From Apiotrichum sp. Y4204 (lineage: Eukaryota > Basidiomycota > Tremellomycetes > Trichosporonales > Trichosporonaceae): a DNA stretch of 64,000 nt. Of the stretch, positions 9,746 through 21,299 are shown piece after piece. The translations under genes and the position numbers were made by a program. The stretch is taken from the NCBI GenBank assembly GCA_025531455.1, contig JAMYHL010000005.1, forward strand, positions 248,001-312,000, given 5' to 3'. Within the stretch, counting starts at the first letter, position 1; each line of letters begins with the position of its first letter. The notes under the pieces were generated by a model. That model worked only from the letters and a program-made list of their open reading frames with translations. It had not been told where the DNA came from and did not search any database.

Positions 9746-12700
9746 TCAAAGCCAGAGGAAGCGCTTGACGGCATAGTCCATGCGCGACAGGAGACTCGTG
9801 GCGTTCTCCGCGTCCTGGACGCTTACAATGTCACGCTCAACAACGAGGTCGGCGGCATTGCCACCTTCTCCCCCGCCGGCCCGCACACACTGTTCAGAGA
9901 TGCGGCGCGCAATGCGGTCCACGGTTGCGCGGCACGTCTCGTTCGACTCGAGCGCGACGTCCTCTTCGTCCTCATCCTCGGAATCAGAGCCAGACGATAA
10001 CGAGCGCACATCCGCTCCAACGCCATTGCGGCGCGCAACAAACTCGCGCGGGAGCGCCTTGAAGGCGAAGAACTCGACCGCGTCAGGGTTCACCTCGGCG
10101 TGTTCGACGATGGGAATCGGCGTCGTCGGCGTGTCGGGCGTAGCGGGAGTGGATCCGGATGTGAGGGGTGAGAAGATGGATTTCGGGGTGAGGGTGAGAG
10201 ACTTGCGCGACGCCGTTGACGTGGCGCGCGAGCGTGTCTTGGGGAAGGAGAGCCGGGGAGGCTCGGGAACCGATGTCGGCTGCTCACGGTTCCCCATGGA
10301 GTAGGTGCTGTACCGTCTGTCTTCGTCGGCGGCCGAGAAGCGGACGATGAATCCGGCATTTTCAGATGTGTCACGTCCAGCCTCCTGCAATGCAGACAGA
10401 ATGTAGGCGCCCTTTTCGATACCGACAATTGACTTGAGAGGTATGCGGGTGTACTCGTTGACCTTTTCGAGCGAGTAGTTGAACGACACAACGTAGATAG
10501 CCGACTTGGTCAGGAGGAGCACTTTCTCCTCCAGCTGAGTGCTCAGCTTGGTGTTGCGCTCCTTGGGGGAAAGAAGAGTCCACCCAGCAACGCGTAGTTC
10601 CCCATCGCGCAGCACACGGGCCGAACTCGTCTCGACTGCAGGTCAGCAATGGAGCAACTTTCAAACGTACTGGCTGCAGCGCGCACGCGACTCTGCTTTA
10701 TCAGGTGACTCGAATCCGTGCTCTGCAGATTCTCGAGGAATTCGTTGAACACGCCCAGGTTGCGGTTACCGAGCATGAACGAGATGACGGCCTGGGCGAA
10801 GAAGTCGGACACGGCGCCATAGAACATACGGCTGAGAGACGACACACCATCGTGCAACATTCCCTGCAGGTCGCGCTTGCCCGTCCGCACAAAGTCACCC
10901 TTGAGAGCCGAAGTGTGCGCGTAGCAAAGCGAGATCATGTCGCCATTGTTGGCCCAGATGTCGTTAAAGACCGACTCGACATTGCAAGTCGTTGGGTCAA
11001 GCACGATGCCAACCTGCATGAGCATCTGATTGAGAACACTGCGAGCAACGGCCGATTGCACAACGTTGGTGCGGTCCAGGCAGTCGATGCAGCTGATGTC
11101 AGCATTGTCAGGAGATGAAGAGCTCACTTGGTACGGAATACGCCGTGCTGCTTGCGGACGAGGTCGCCCTGGAGGGACCACGAATAACCCATGTCCGCCA
11201 AGTCGACCTCGTTAACTAGCTCGCTGACCCTCTCCCATTTCATGCCGCGGCACTTTGCGTGGAAGTCGAAGGGAACGTATGTGAGGTCCTTGCGGTCGAG
11301 GCTCTTGACAAGCTCGGCGTAGCCATTGGTCACATCGGCCTCCTTGCCCTGCTGCTCTGAAAGATTGATAATTGTCTGAGAGTTAGCGTCGTTCTACAGC
11401 AATCTAACTCACCACTGGGCCGTAACGGGCACGCAGCTCATCAAAGTGGAGGTTGGCGACAGAGTAAGTTTGCTCCACCGGCTGGTCGAGCTCAGGCGGG
11501 GGTTTCATCGACCATGGCGTCTGCGACCACTTGAGAGGGATGGAGCCGCGGATCTGGACAAAGCTGAAGAGTGAGACCTTGCCGAACGCCTTGGCGCGGA
11601 CCATCATTTCGGTCTCCACAAAGTTGGCAACATGGCCCTGGTCGTCGATACCGCGGCGCTGGTACCGGAGTCCGGCACGGTCGCGGCTGCGGCGCGAGAT
11701 GAGCACTATGTCCACCGGAATGGGCTCCGGCGGCTCCTCGTCAGTTACCGCCGGCGCTATGGGGACCTTGAAAGACGATGCTTGCACGTATCCCTGCGAC
11801 ACAGGTAGAACGTAAGCATGCAGGCCCTGATCGATAAAGTCGCGAAGGAGCCACTCGTTCCAGAAGAACCTCCTGTCGACACGACGCCAGAGCGGTACGT
11901 GGACGTCGGGTTCGACAATATCCGGGTCGCAGCGCACAGGGGAGATTGGAGTTGTCGCGCCAGAGCCCGCCTCTGAGCGCGGATCGAGGTGGTTGCGGCG
12001 GATAGGCGATGGGCAGAAGGGCTTGGTCTGCGACGGCGAGACCTCCTTCAACAACTGCTCCAGGAGGGGAGTGGACGCCGTGCGCGAGGCCAGTCGATTC
12101 CGCTTGTGCTGAAGAGTATGCGTCAGGTCGAAGTCGAACGAGTAGTAAAACTCGCCCGACCCAAACTCGCGAGTAATCTGTCGGATAATCTTCCCTTCCA
12201 GTTCACGGCGCTGAGGGGCATCCACAGGAGGCAACGTCGGGGCAATCGATGGCGCCTCGGATTTTGCTGGGCTGACCGGCCGTGGGAGAGGCTCAGTGAT
12301 GGCCTCCTCAAGGTCCGGGAATAGCGGCTCACGGTCCTCCAAGGTGATTTTGACCTCCGGCGCTTCTGGAGCCTGCGGAGCCTCTGGTGGTGGGTCGGCG
12401 GGATCTTCTGCAGTGGTGGACCCCTCAGTGGTGCCCCGCTTGCCCTTCATGGCAACGGCTGCACGCACTGCAATGAGTCCAGGCTTGACCTTTGGCGCAA
12501 ACTTGCTCCAGCTGAAGCTGATGCGCCGCTGAACACGGGCCTCAGCGGTGTCAGGCTCGGGAGGCAGGTCGCACGGTGTCTCGTCCGCCTCTGGGGCGAC
12601 CGACGACGCGCGGCGCGAGCGCGTGAATGAACTCATATCTGACGAGTCCGTGTCTGAATCACTGTCCTCGTCGTCCTCGGACGGCGCAGACTCCTGCTCA

Positions 12701-13347
12701 GTCGACAGCCACGGCATGGTCCATTTGAGGTTCAAGCCAGTTCTGGACCCCGTGCGGCCGTGGCTCTTGCTCGGCGAATCCAGCTTGCCCTTCGGTGGCG
12801 GCTTCGGCGCCCTCTTTGCCTATTGTCAGTGAGCTTGAATAAGGACGGGCTCACCAGAATAGAACCCAAATGCTTGATCTGCTTCGCGGCACGATCAGCC
12901 GCTAGTGGCACAGCATGCACGTCACCGAGCGTGTACACCTCGTGCGCCGGAAATTCTGGCTCGGGGCCGAATGGATCATTGGGGAAAAGGCATGTGGCCG
13001 GCTTTGTGGGTGGAAGGAACACAAGCAAGTACGCGACTGGTGTGAGCTGAGGACCAGTACCGGAGCTCACCATCCCATAATCTGACAATGCCGATGACGC
13101 CGCCAATCTCAACTTCGCCCTCCTGGGTCTCATTGGTGCTGAGCGCTTCGACCTTGCCTTTCGGGCCCCATCGCACAAGGACTCCCTCGTGTGAGTGTGT
13201 GAGGCCGACGGGGCGGAGGACGAGGCCGTGCGCCCCGCACGAGAGGGCGAGCCGGCGGTGAATCCGTGGCGGGAGTGGAGGCACCGTCAAGCGGGGTGGC
13301 AGATTGAGCTGTGGCGACAGCGGTGGCGGGGGTGAGTTCCTGCCCAT
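9746..13347 (-). CDS. Sac-domain phosphoinositide phosphatase with hSac2 domain (Sac2/INPP5F type)
   Basis: Six exons (13071-13347, 12855-13036, 11413-12819, 11128-11375, 10671-11092, 9746-10635) join in phase to 1141 residues. The family removes phosphates from phosphoinositides on endosomal or Golgi membranes; INPP5F acts as a 4-phosphatase. The catalytic motif CIDCLDRTNVVQ (C-x5-R, Cys706 to Arg712) is intact and spans the junction of exons 4 and 5. Upstream are Sac signatures such as YYSFDFDLTHTLQ, FFWNEWLLRDF, GSIPLKWSQ and a YGPVTIINL strand. From about residue 850 comes the hSac2 region (GWTLLSPKERNTKLSTQ..., then VYVV-like strands), which identifies the Sac2/INPP5F subfamily. A Ser/Glu-rich disordered insert fills about residues 165-330. 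The ATG at 13347 was chosen because the preceding frame has no conserved residues. Confidence 0.9.
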
Positions 13348-16300
13348 CGTGGCGCGGTCTTGTGAAGTAGAAAGTGTGAGAGAGAGAGAGAGGAAATGAG
13401 AGATGTAAGAAGAACGGAGAGAGGTACCAAAGTCTGCCAAAGGTCATGAAACGATGCTGGCCATTACGACACTTCCTGTCGTTGCCCCGCAGCCCAGACA
13501 GAGCGGGCCAAGACAAACAGAAAGTGGGTTAAAGAGCGTCATGACAACATTAACACAGCCAAATACCTCCTTTACGTAAGTTATTCTCCACCTTTTGATT
13601 GTCCACAATGGGACGATCAATTTTAGTGTGGTGACAAACCCTGAGTGCCACATGTCCGCCCAGCCAAGATGGCCCTCGAGGGAATCCGCCGCAATTCATC
13701 TTCAGTAGTCGGTCTAGGTCTTCCAGTGCATACGAAACACGACACATCGTTCTGCCTCTTCGACAGCTTGGATGAGCTGGACGATCATGGACGACGAACT
13801 GTACATGTCGTATGAGTGCGGCGGGCCGCAGAACGCTGTCGAAGTGAAGCACCCTCAACCCCTTTCCTCGTAAGACAAAGGTCTATGGGTCAGCTTGTGC
13901 ATGCTTTCTTCAACATCAGTGTGGCATGCTGCATCTGACAACGCCAAGCGACAAGGTCCAAGCGGCATTGTACTGCATATCTGGTGACGGAACTGTACAC
14001 GACGCCACAACGTCGACACCGCGCCACAACGCGTCGTCGGAGCGCCAGACGCGTCAAAGGATGATCCGTGCGCCCCACATCATCGGCCTTGGCCGTGTGG
14101 ACCAGGAATGGGGGATGGGGCTTGGTTGAACAGAAGTATGTCTATCAAGGCAGCCGGTTGTTTTCGCTGTGGACCGAGGTGATGACCTCGCTAGACCTCG
14201 AGAAGCGAGAATCTCCAGAACCGAAGATACGTACGAGCCGCGCTTGCTCAGAACGCGAACATAACCTTGGATCCCTGATCACCGTAGCCCCGCTAGCCCC
14301 GCTAGCCCCGCATGATCTGGCATTCGATGCCGCGCTGTAGCGCTCGCCGCTCACCCGATCACCGTCTCTCCGAGTTCCTCCAAATTTTACCTATGTTCTC
14401 TGCCCTTACAACAGCAATCGTCAGATCTCAGATCGCGTCAGAGCCCATAAATCTAACTGTGTGATATCGAATTACACTTATGTAAGATACTTTTTATTCA
14501 AGACCACAAGAATGCGAGCATTCAAACTCAGCCACGGCAAGGACGGTGGTAACGGTCACAGAGAACAAAGTACGAAGCACAAATGACGACGTCCCCTTCA
14601 AGTCCCAGGGAAAATTGTGACACGGGAAGTGTCGATCGATAAGGGAGTCCCTGAGTAGAGAAAACCATTCAAAAAGAAATCAGGAAGAAAAAAAGAGAGA
14701 AAAAAGAAAGAAACACTACCCTCATCACTACTCTCCGCTGGACTGCCGGACTGAACAATGAACAAAGATGGGAAGATAATTGGGGCTACACACCCGGAAC
14801 AAGGAGAAGCCCATTTCGGGATTTCGGGGCTTGTTGCAGCTAGCAGCGAAGACGCACTACTAGAATTGCTAGAATTGTATTGAATGCCGACACACGATGC
14901 ATGCCATTTCTGTCTTGTTAGCGCGTTTGGCACGCGCGCTTATTCTGGGGCTCTGCACGCGTAGAATTGGCCAGACTGACGGCCCACTATCGTGTCGTGG
15001 TTACCATGGTCGCGGATGGTCGCAATTTGTGCAATCGCGAAGTCTGACCCACCCAAGTGGTCAAATGCTCGATCCTGCACAAATTATCCTGGCCAGTCTA
15101 GGTCGCATACGTGGTGCGTGATTCCTCTGGCCGTCTGGGTAGCTGGGGCTGGTGGTAACCTAATCTATCCGCAGCTGTCCGGCCACCTGCTGCGCAGCAC
15201 GCGTCCGCAGCAGGAGCGAAAGCCAAATCGCGTCCCGGCTCCCAGGATCCGAGGCGGCCAGACGCGTCAGCCCCTTATATATATGTGCCAGATACCAGCA
15301 AGAAGCATCACATCTCGCGTGGTGTGCAGCTTGCAAATCGCGCGCGCAGATCAGTACAGTCCCACATGGCTACTGCGCAGCGCAAGCGCATGAGCGCACA
15401 AGCGCAAGCGAGGTAAAAAGACTTCTACTTTTGATCCGGCTTTTGTATGTGAATGGGTTACTTCGGTTGCCTTGTTCACTGCCCACGAACAGTTTGTCAC
15501 ACACGCAATCTGAGACGACTGCGGAGTGGCAGGGGTGTGCCAGACAAAGGGAAACGAGGCCCAAGGAACCGAGTCTGGTAGTGTCGCTGCCAGAAGCGCA
15601 CGGGCGCCGTCAGGGGAGCCAGGAGAGGGATGCCGGAAATCAGCCAGGTAGCTGGTTGCCATCGTTGATTGATGATCGTCGAGCTTTTGGCCTTCTGGGC
15701 AGGAAATGCTTCAGATGGGAGGCCGGGAGGCCTGCCCACATAATCTGAATATCTGAGAAAGAACTGCCCTAGATCAGGAATGTAAGGGGTCGCGAGCTTA
15801 AAACGATTCAGGCAAGGTGGAACACGAATGGTGAGACAGGAAGACAGGTGAAAGTGAGCCGAAGAGGCAGCCAGGCCGCATTCATTGTCTGGTGAAGAAC
15901 AGGTCAGGTCCACAGCCGTAATGTGGTGATCCAGTGAACGGTATCTCCGTTTCAAGGGCAAAATGTGAGTTCTCGGCGGACATCGTGGGCCGGCGGAGTA
16001 GTGGGCATTCCACACCCAATGCACGTCGATTGACGGTCACCCCTGGCCCCCGTCTTGCTTCGGCGGGAGTCAAGGGGAAGAGGGAGGCAGGGGAGTTTTG
16101 GGAGGCATCGCGGTCGTTTGCGCATTGGCACGCAACAGAGGTCACCCGGATGTGATGGCGCACGCTGCCAAGGCCGTGCAGACACACGTGAGTGACGCTC
16201 GCGGGAAGAACAAAGACGAGATCGACGAGAGTAGACGAACGGTTGGTACAAAGGTCTCCGATCTCTGCAAAGCCATTGTACAGCAAGGTCCGCAGTACTG

Positions 16301-17881
16301 CTGATCTCGATGCCAAGGACACAGCTAGACAGGTATGCGGTGCCATCGATGCCATCTCTGTGTCTGTCCTCACGCGAGGGCCTGACGATCCTTCTTGCTT
16401 CGGAGAGAATCAACCCGCTATCCCGTCGTTAATCCGTCCTGGCCGATCGTGGACAGATAGACCCATCCGATGGGCGCAGACTCAGGCTCTCGGGTGGCGT
16501 GACCAGGTTGCCAGGCGCGGCAAGAACTGACAAGGGCGCCGGGCGGCCGGTTGGCGGTCAGTACCGAGATGTCGAGTATCAGCACGGTCTGCACGTGTGC
16601 CCAGTCACTCTAGATCACTCTCCCCTCGTGATCCCTGTCCAACGCTCGTCATTCTTGGACAAGTTTGAAGCGCAGTTGCGACCTGCACACCTGCCATAGG
16701 CGGAGGGGATAGGGGATGCGATGATTTCACTCACAGAAGTGTGCGATCCTTTCTGAGTGGGGCGAAATCAAGGGGACAAAACGAGGCCTAATTACCCTGG
16801 AACGTCGTCCCCCCTCGGGTCCTTCTATTGCCCTCCACAGCCTTTCCATGTCTGCTCCAAAGTCCAGGTTGGCCATGACTTTTTTTTTTTCTCTTTTTCG
16901 TTACCCCGGACCCTAGTTTTACCCAGCGCCTGGCTGGGCTCGCCAGTTTCCAAGCTGTCTGGTCGGTCCAGCCCCCATCCTGAGCCAAAAATCTGAGCCA
17001 AAGCCAAGAAAAAAAAGAAAAAGAGAAAAAAAAGCTGCAGCCACACCTACGTGCATGGCATGCAGACCCAGGCCAGCCAGGCTGTGCGGGGCGGGGGGGG
17101 GGGGGGGGGGGGGGGGGGCGGGGCTGGGCGTGCCGATGGCGAAGGCGGCGGGGCCAACGGTGAAGCCGACGGGAGTGTCNGGCCCCCCCCCCCCCCCCCC
17201 CCCGGCTAGTACCCCAGTTCAGCGTTTAGCGGCACACGCGTGCGCGTGTGAGGTGTGTGGCGCGCGATGCTCCTGGATTGTTGCTGTATGAGGGTTGTCG
17301 CGCTCTGCAGTCCTGCCCCTCTTGGCCCCTCCTGGTCCCTCCTGGCCCCTCTCGGCTCCCCTTCTCCCGGCGGCCCGCCGAAACGGGCGGGCACCGTGCC
17401 GGCCGTGCCGTGGATCTTTTGTGTTCAGGATGATCCTGCGTCTCCTGTGTGTCTCCTGGATGGCAAATTGAAGCTGCTGCGGATCGACCAGACTACACCA
17501 ACCCCCTGGGCTGGCGGCCTCGGGCGCGGGGCCAAGGCGGTGATGGAGAGCGCGATGGGCCTGTAGGCCCTTTGGAGCAGAGGCGAGAGAAAGAGGCGAG
17601 AGAGAGAGAGAGTTGGCGTGTGTTTTTTTGCGCAGCTGCACTGCTTCACTGCACCGGCTGCTCCATCCTCGGCCTTTGCCAGACCTTCTTTTGCTAACCA
17701 GCCCTCGGCGAGCCCGAGGATGCCAGGCTGGCAGGTTGGGTTTCTCTTATAAACCCAGTTGCACATGTCATCTCTTCTCTCCCTTCCTCACTCTTCACGA
17801 ACCCCCTCGTTTTCGTTTATCCCTCTCCCTCTTGAATCTCGTTTCGCTCCTCAAAGTCGACACCCCACACTCTTTAACACG
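13348..17881. other. Long gene-poor region
   Basis: 4.5 kb in which I could not support any protein gene: open frames are short, overlap on both strands and show no family motifs or coherent splice joins. It contains a CCCCGCTAG tandem triplet near 14285-14312 and the homopolymer pair at 17093-17203. Non-coding transcripts cannot be excluded. Confidence 0.45.
17093..17203. repeat. 26-G run and 21-C run flanking an unresolved base
   Basis: A G-run at 17093-17118 is followed 64 bases later by a C-run at 17183-17203, with a single N at 17180. The runs are complementary and could form a hairpin or G-quadruplex, or could mark a sequencing or assembly failure. Confidence 0.8.
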
Positions 17882-18640
17882 ATGTTCGCCACTCTTGCTC
17901 TTACCCTCCTCGCCTCCGGCGCCGTCGCCCAGCAGAAGGTCACCCCCGTCACCCCTTCGTCCCTCGTCCAGGTTAGCATCGCGCTCGCTCCGCATTGTGT
18001 TCGTCAATACTAATTCTCTCAGTGCCAGCCCGCCCTCATCAAGTGGGAGGGTGGCTCGCCCCCTTACTTCGTCTCGTTCATCCCCGGCAAGCAGCCCAGC
18101 GCCGCCCCTCTGTATGTTTTCTTTTTCTTTTCAGGCCGTGTTGGCATCGCATGACACTGACAATCCAGTGTTGACTTCGGCACCCTCAACAACAACTCGC
18201 TCACCTGGGTCGTCAACCAGCCCGCCGGCACCTCGCTCACCCTCAAGGTCGTCGACTCGACCGGTGCGGACAACTTCTCTTCGGAGGTCTCCGTCCAGAA
18301 GGGCGCCAACGAGGACTGCATGAAGGAGGGCGGTGGCGGTGCCGCCGCCGGCGGTGACGCCGCTGCCTCGGGCTCTGAGTCCGCTGGCGCCAGCGACGCC
18401 GCTAAGCCCACCGAGTCCGGTGCCGAGTCCGGTGCCGCCACCGACAAGCCCGCCGAGACTTCGGGCTCTGCCTCCCCCTCGGGCTCCGCTGCGCCCTCCG
18501 GCAACAAGCCCAGCGGCAGCGCCACCTCCTCCGGTGCCACCGCTCCCTCCACCACTACCAGCCAGGGTAGCGGTGCTAAGGCCCTCGGTGTCTCGGGTGC
18601 CCTCGCCGCCGTCGCCGTCGTTGCCGCTGCTCTTTTCTAA
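17882..18640 (+). CDS. GPI-anchored Ser/Ala-rich cell-surface protein
   Basis: Three exons (17882-17971, 18023-18111, 18169-18640) join to 216 residues. A signal peptide (MFATLALTLLASGAVAQ) leads into a compact beta-rich domain of about 85 residues starting CQPALIKWEGGSPPYFV. That domain resembles the Kre9/Knh1-type N-terminal module common in basidiomycete surface proteins, with its paired Cys at the start and near the end (EDC). A long Ser/Ala/Gly/Thr-rich stalk follows, probably O-glycosylated. The C-terminus is a hydrophobic tail (VSGALAAVAVVAAALF) after a small-residue site, as expected for GPI attachment. Location at the plasma membrane or wall is well supported; the exact role is unknown. 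Codon use is strongly C/G-ending, typical of a highly expressed gene here. Confidence 0.83.
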
Positions 18641-21213
18641 GCACCTGATGGCATTAGGCCAACAGTTTTAAGAGCATCTGCATCACACCCACTCCCTCTC
18701 TTACCGTACCATCCTTATTCCCCCTCATTCATTCGCAATACTAGACACGACCCATAACTCCGTACATTGGCCGTGTGCGCACGTCCCTACGCCGCACTTA
18801 TGACCCTGCCCCGGTGTAGCGACGCTGCAATGTGTGTGACTTTTGTTTGTTTTAAATGTGCCGCATGGGTGTTTCCTTACTCGAGACACTCACTGTATCA
18901 CTACGACTGATAACGATTTGGTTCACTCTGGCACGGGTCTCAGCTGACCACCTTATCTTCTGGAAAGTTTCGTAAACCTGCCGCGACCTTCTTGGTCACA
19001 TGACGGTGTCAGATCGTTAAACAACGCATCGTGTCCGGTTCAATACTTCTCACGATGCTTCGTGCCAGTAAGATCGGTAGGCCACATTGTGCCTGCTCAA
19101 ACTTCAGCATGCGTAGCATTCAGGTGCCACTTCCCTTGATCGCCGGTGCGCCAGCAATGCTTCCTTGTGTCTGCATCGACACGACGTTGCCGCCCCCTCA
19201 TATCCCTCATATGGCGCTATATGGCCCTCATGGCCTCATACCCTAGGCAACAACGACGCCCGTGAAGATCATGGACATCAGATCCACAGGGCCGCAGGGC
19301 AACCGTCACGGTCCACTCACCTTGCCCCAACCCCCCAGATCGCCATGCGCCATTCCCAGCCCCACAGGCAAAAATAGCAGCTTTTTCAGGTCTTCCTTCC
19401 GCGGCGCTGCGGCCACCCGCCACCGCGCCGCGATCGGCGATCGCGCACGGATCCCCGCCGAGCGCGTTATGGAGGCTTGGCGCTGGATACGTCGTCACTG
19501 CATGAGGTGTAGAATTCAGAAGGGACGGTGGCCCGTGGACGCGTAGACACTCCCAATATGGCTGCTGCTGCACGCGAGTACGCGACTGACTCTCTCGTAG
19601 CTCTGGTACTCATTCGCGTACCTCACAAGTCCCATTCTGGGAGCTGGCCCGAGCTGGAAACTTGATAACATCGTGCCCTCCGCGCCTGCCGAACAGACTG
19701 GTCGCGACTAATTGGCGGCTAGTCCTCAACTGCGCAGATGATCAGACGACTTACGCATCTGCGCTTCCTAAGATCTTCCACTTCGGCCTTGTTGTCCTTT
19801 CTCTCGAAGTTCTGGGTCCTGGCATCACGAACAACCGTGCAAGCCACTTGGCCACTTGCTCACATCGGTTCTTCTCATCCGCCTTGCGCACCCCGGCTTG
19901 AGGGGTGCGACGTGGGCCGCTGTCGGACGATTCGGCTTCCTCGAGGTAGATTCCACGTCCCTGCGACCTGGTTCAGAACCCTAGAACTCTGACGATCTAA
20001 CGACCTTGACGACCTGCGCGCTCCCCGCAGATCTGCAGATATGCCAATCTGCACATCTGCAGACTGCCACCTCCGCACGATCATTATCGGTAACGCGCCC
20101 AGTGATCGGCACGACAATCGGATCCGCAGATCGACGGATCATTGTGATCGGCAACCTAGTCGCGGTGTGAAACAGGTAAACTGACTAAACCCGACGGCGT
20201 CTCTGGAACCATTCTCTTCATGGATGGTTATGTAGCTGATAAACGGACCACAAAGGGCCATTCACTCTCATCTCTACTCTGCCTCTTATCCTCTTATCCA
20301 CCAGACCGACGGGAGCAAGAGGGTACCCATGTGCATCACTGAGATCACGAGTGAGTTGTGAGCCGACATCTTTAAGCGCCTGGTCCTCAACATCAGACTG
20401 TTTCCAGGCAGGAAGCTGCGACGATTTTGATACGCTCACTGCGCGCCCACTACCAAAGGAGCTGGCCGGTTTTTCTCTGAGAGAAAAGCCACACTTGGGT
20501 TCATGGAGAGCAAGCTATCGATGATGTCCCATTGGCCTATTCAGTTGCGGTGGTCTCCGGCTTCAACCTCAGCCTCAGCCCGATTCCATCGGAACGGTTC
20601 CACAACCACTACTACTTGGTCGCCATTGATGGTGTCGGCCGGTCCGTGGCTGTACGTCGTAAACCACCATTTCACAGCCCAAGTCTTTAGACTGGACGGG
20701 GCGACGCAACCTCTTCACTCCGTTTCCCAGATCGGAGTAAAAGTCTGCAGTACAGAAGTGACTGGCTCAGCGTCGCATTCATGCAACACGAGAGGGTATG
20801 TACACGAGGACCCAAGCTTCGAGACAAACAAGGTCTGCCACTCACTAATCTATTTCTCAGAGCGACCTCTCGTTAAACAACTCGACGTCTCCGAATGCAA
20901 CCATCGTCTGATCTCCACGATGGAGAGGCTCGTCCTCAAAAAAGCTGATCTACCAGCACTGTACGTGTCAGCCGCTTCGCCTCTGACCTCTCGAGCGTGA
21001 GTTTCCCCACTACGGGCTCAGCCATCAAGACCGTCGGGCCCATCCTCCATGTCTTCGACCTGGGGCCCCCCCATTCCCAGCCGTCCCCTACGGCCATCGG
21101 GCCCCCGGCCCCCCGCCACCGGCCACCCGACGCGGCCGACGCCACGCTGCAGACCAGGCCCTACGCTCCCCACCCCGAAAAAGCACCTCCGACCGCTCGC
21201 GATCGGGGCTTAT
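18641..21213. other. Gene-poor region, first part
   Basis: No supported protein gene. Only scattered short open frames without motifs are present. A patch of AT-poor palindromic text with repeated CAGATCTGCAGAT-like words lies near 20030-20070. Confidence 0.4.
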
Positions 21214-21299
21214 TGACGTTTGGCGGGGTCGAACCGCCGACCTCATGCGTAACGCTTCGAGTGTTAAGCATGCGCTCTAACCAACTGAGCTAAATCGCC
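21214..21299 (-). tRNA. tRNA-Val (anticodon AAC) with a 12-base intron
   Basis: Read on the minus strand, GGCGATT opens the acceptor stem. The D-arm is GCTCAGTTGGTTAGAGC. The anticodon stem CATGC/GCATG holds loop TTAACA...C with anticodon AAC. The T-arm is GGCGG-TTCGACC-CCGCC. A 12-base intron (21250-21261) sits right after the base 3' of the anticodon, the canonical place. The acceptor stem pairs six of seven positions, including one G-U; the fifth position is an A-A mismatch. That may reflect a mild defect or a true variant. Confidence 0.85.

Noticed and set aside
17050..17291. Gly/Pro frame across the G-run and C-run
   Set aside because: Its residues come from homopolymers and it contains an unknown residue at the N.
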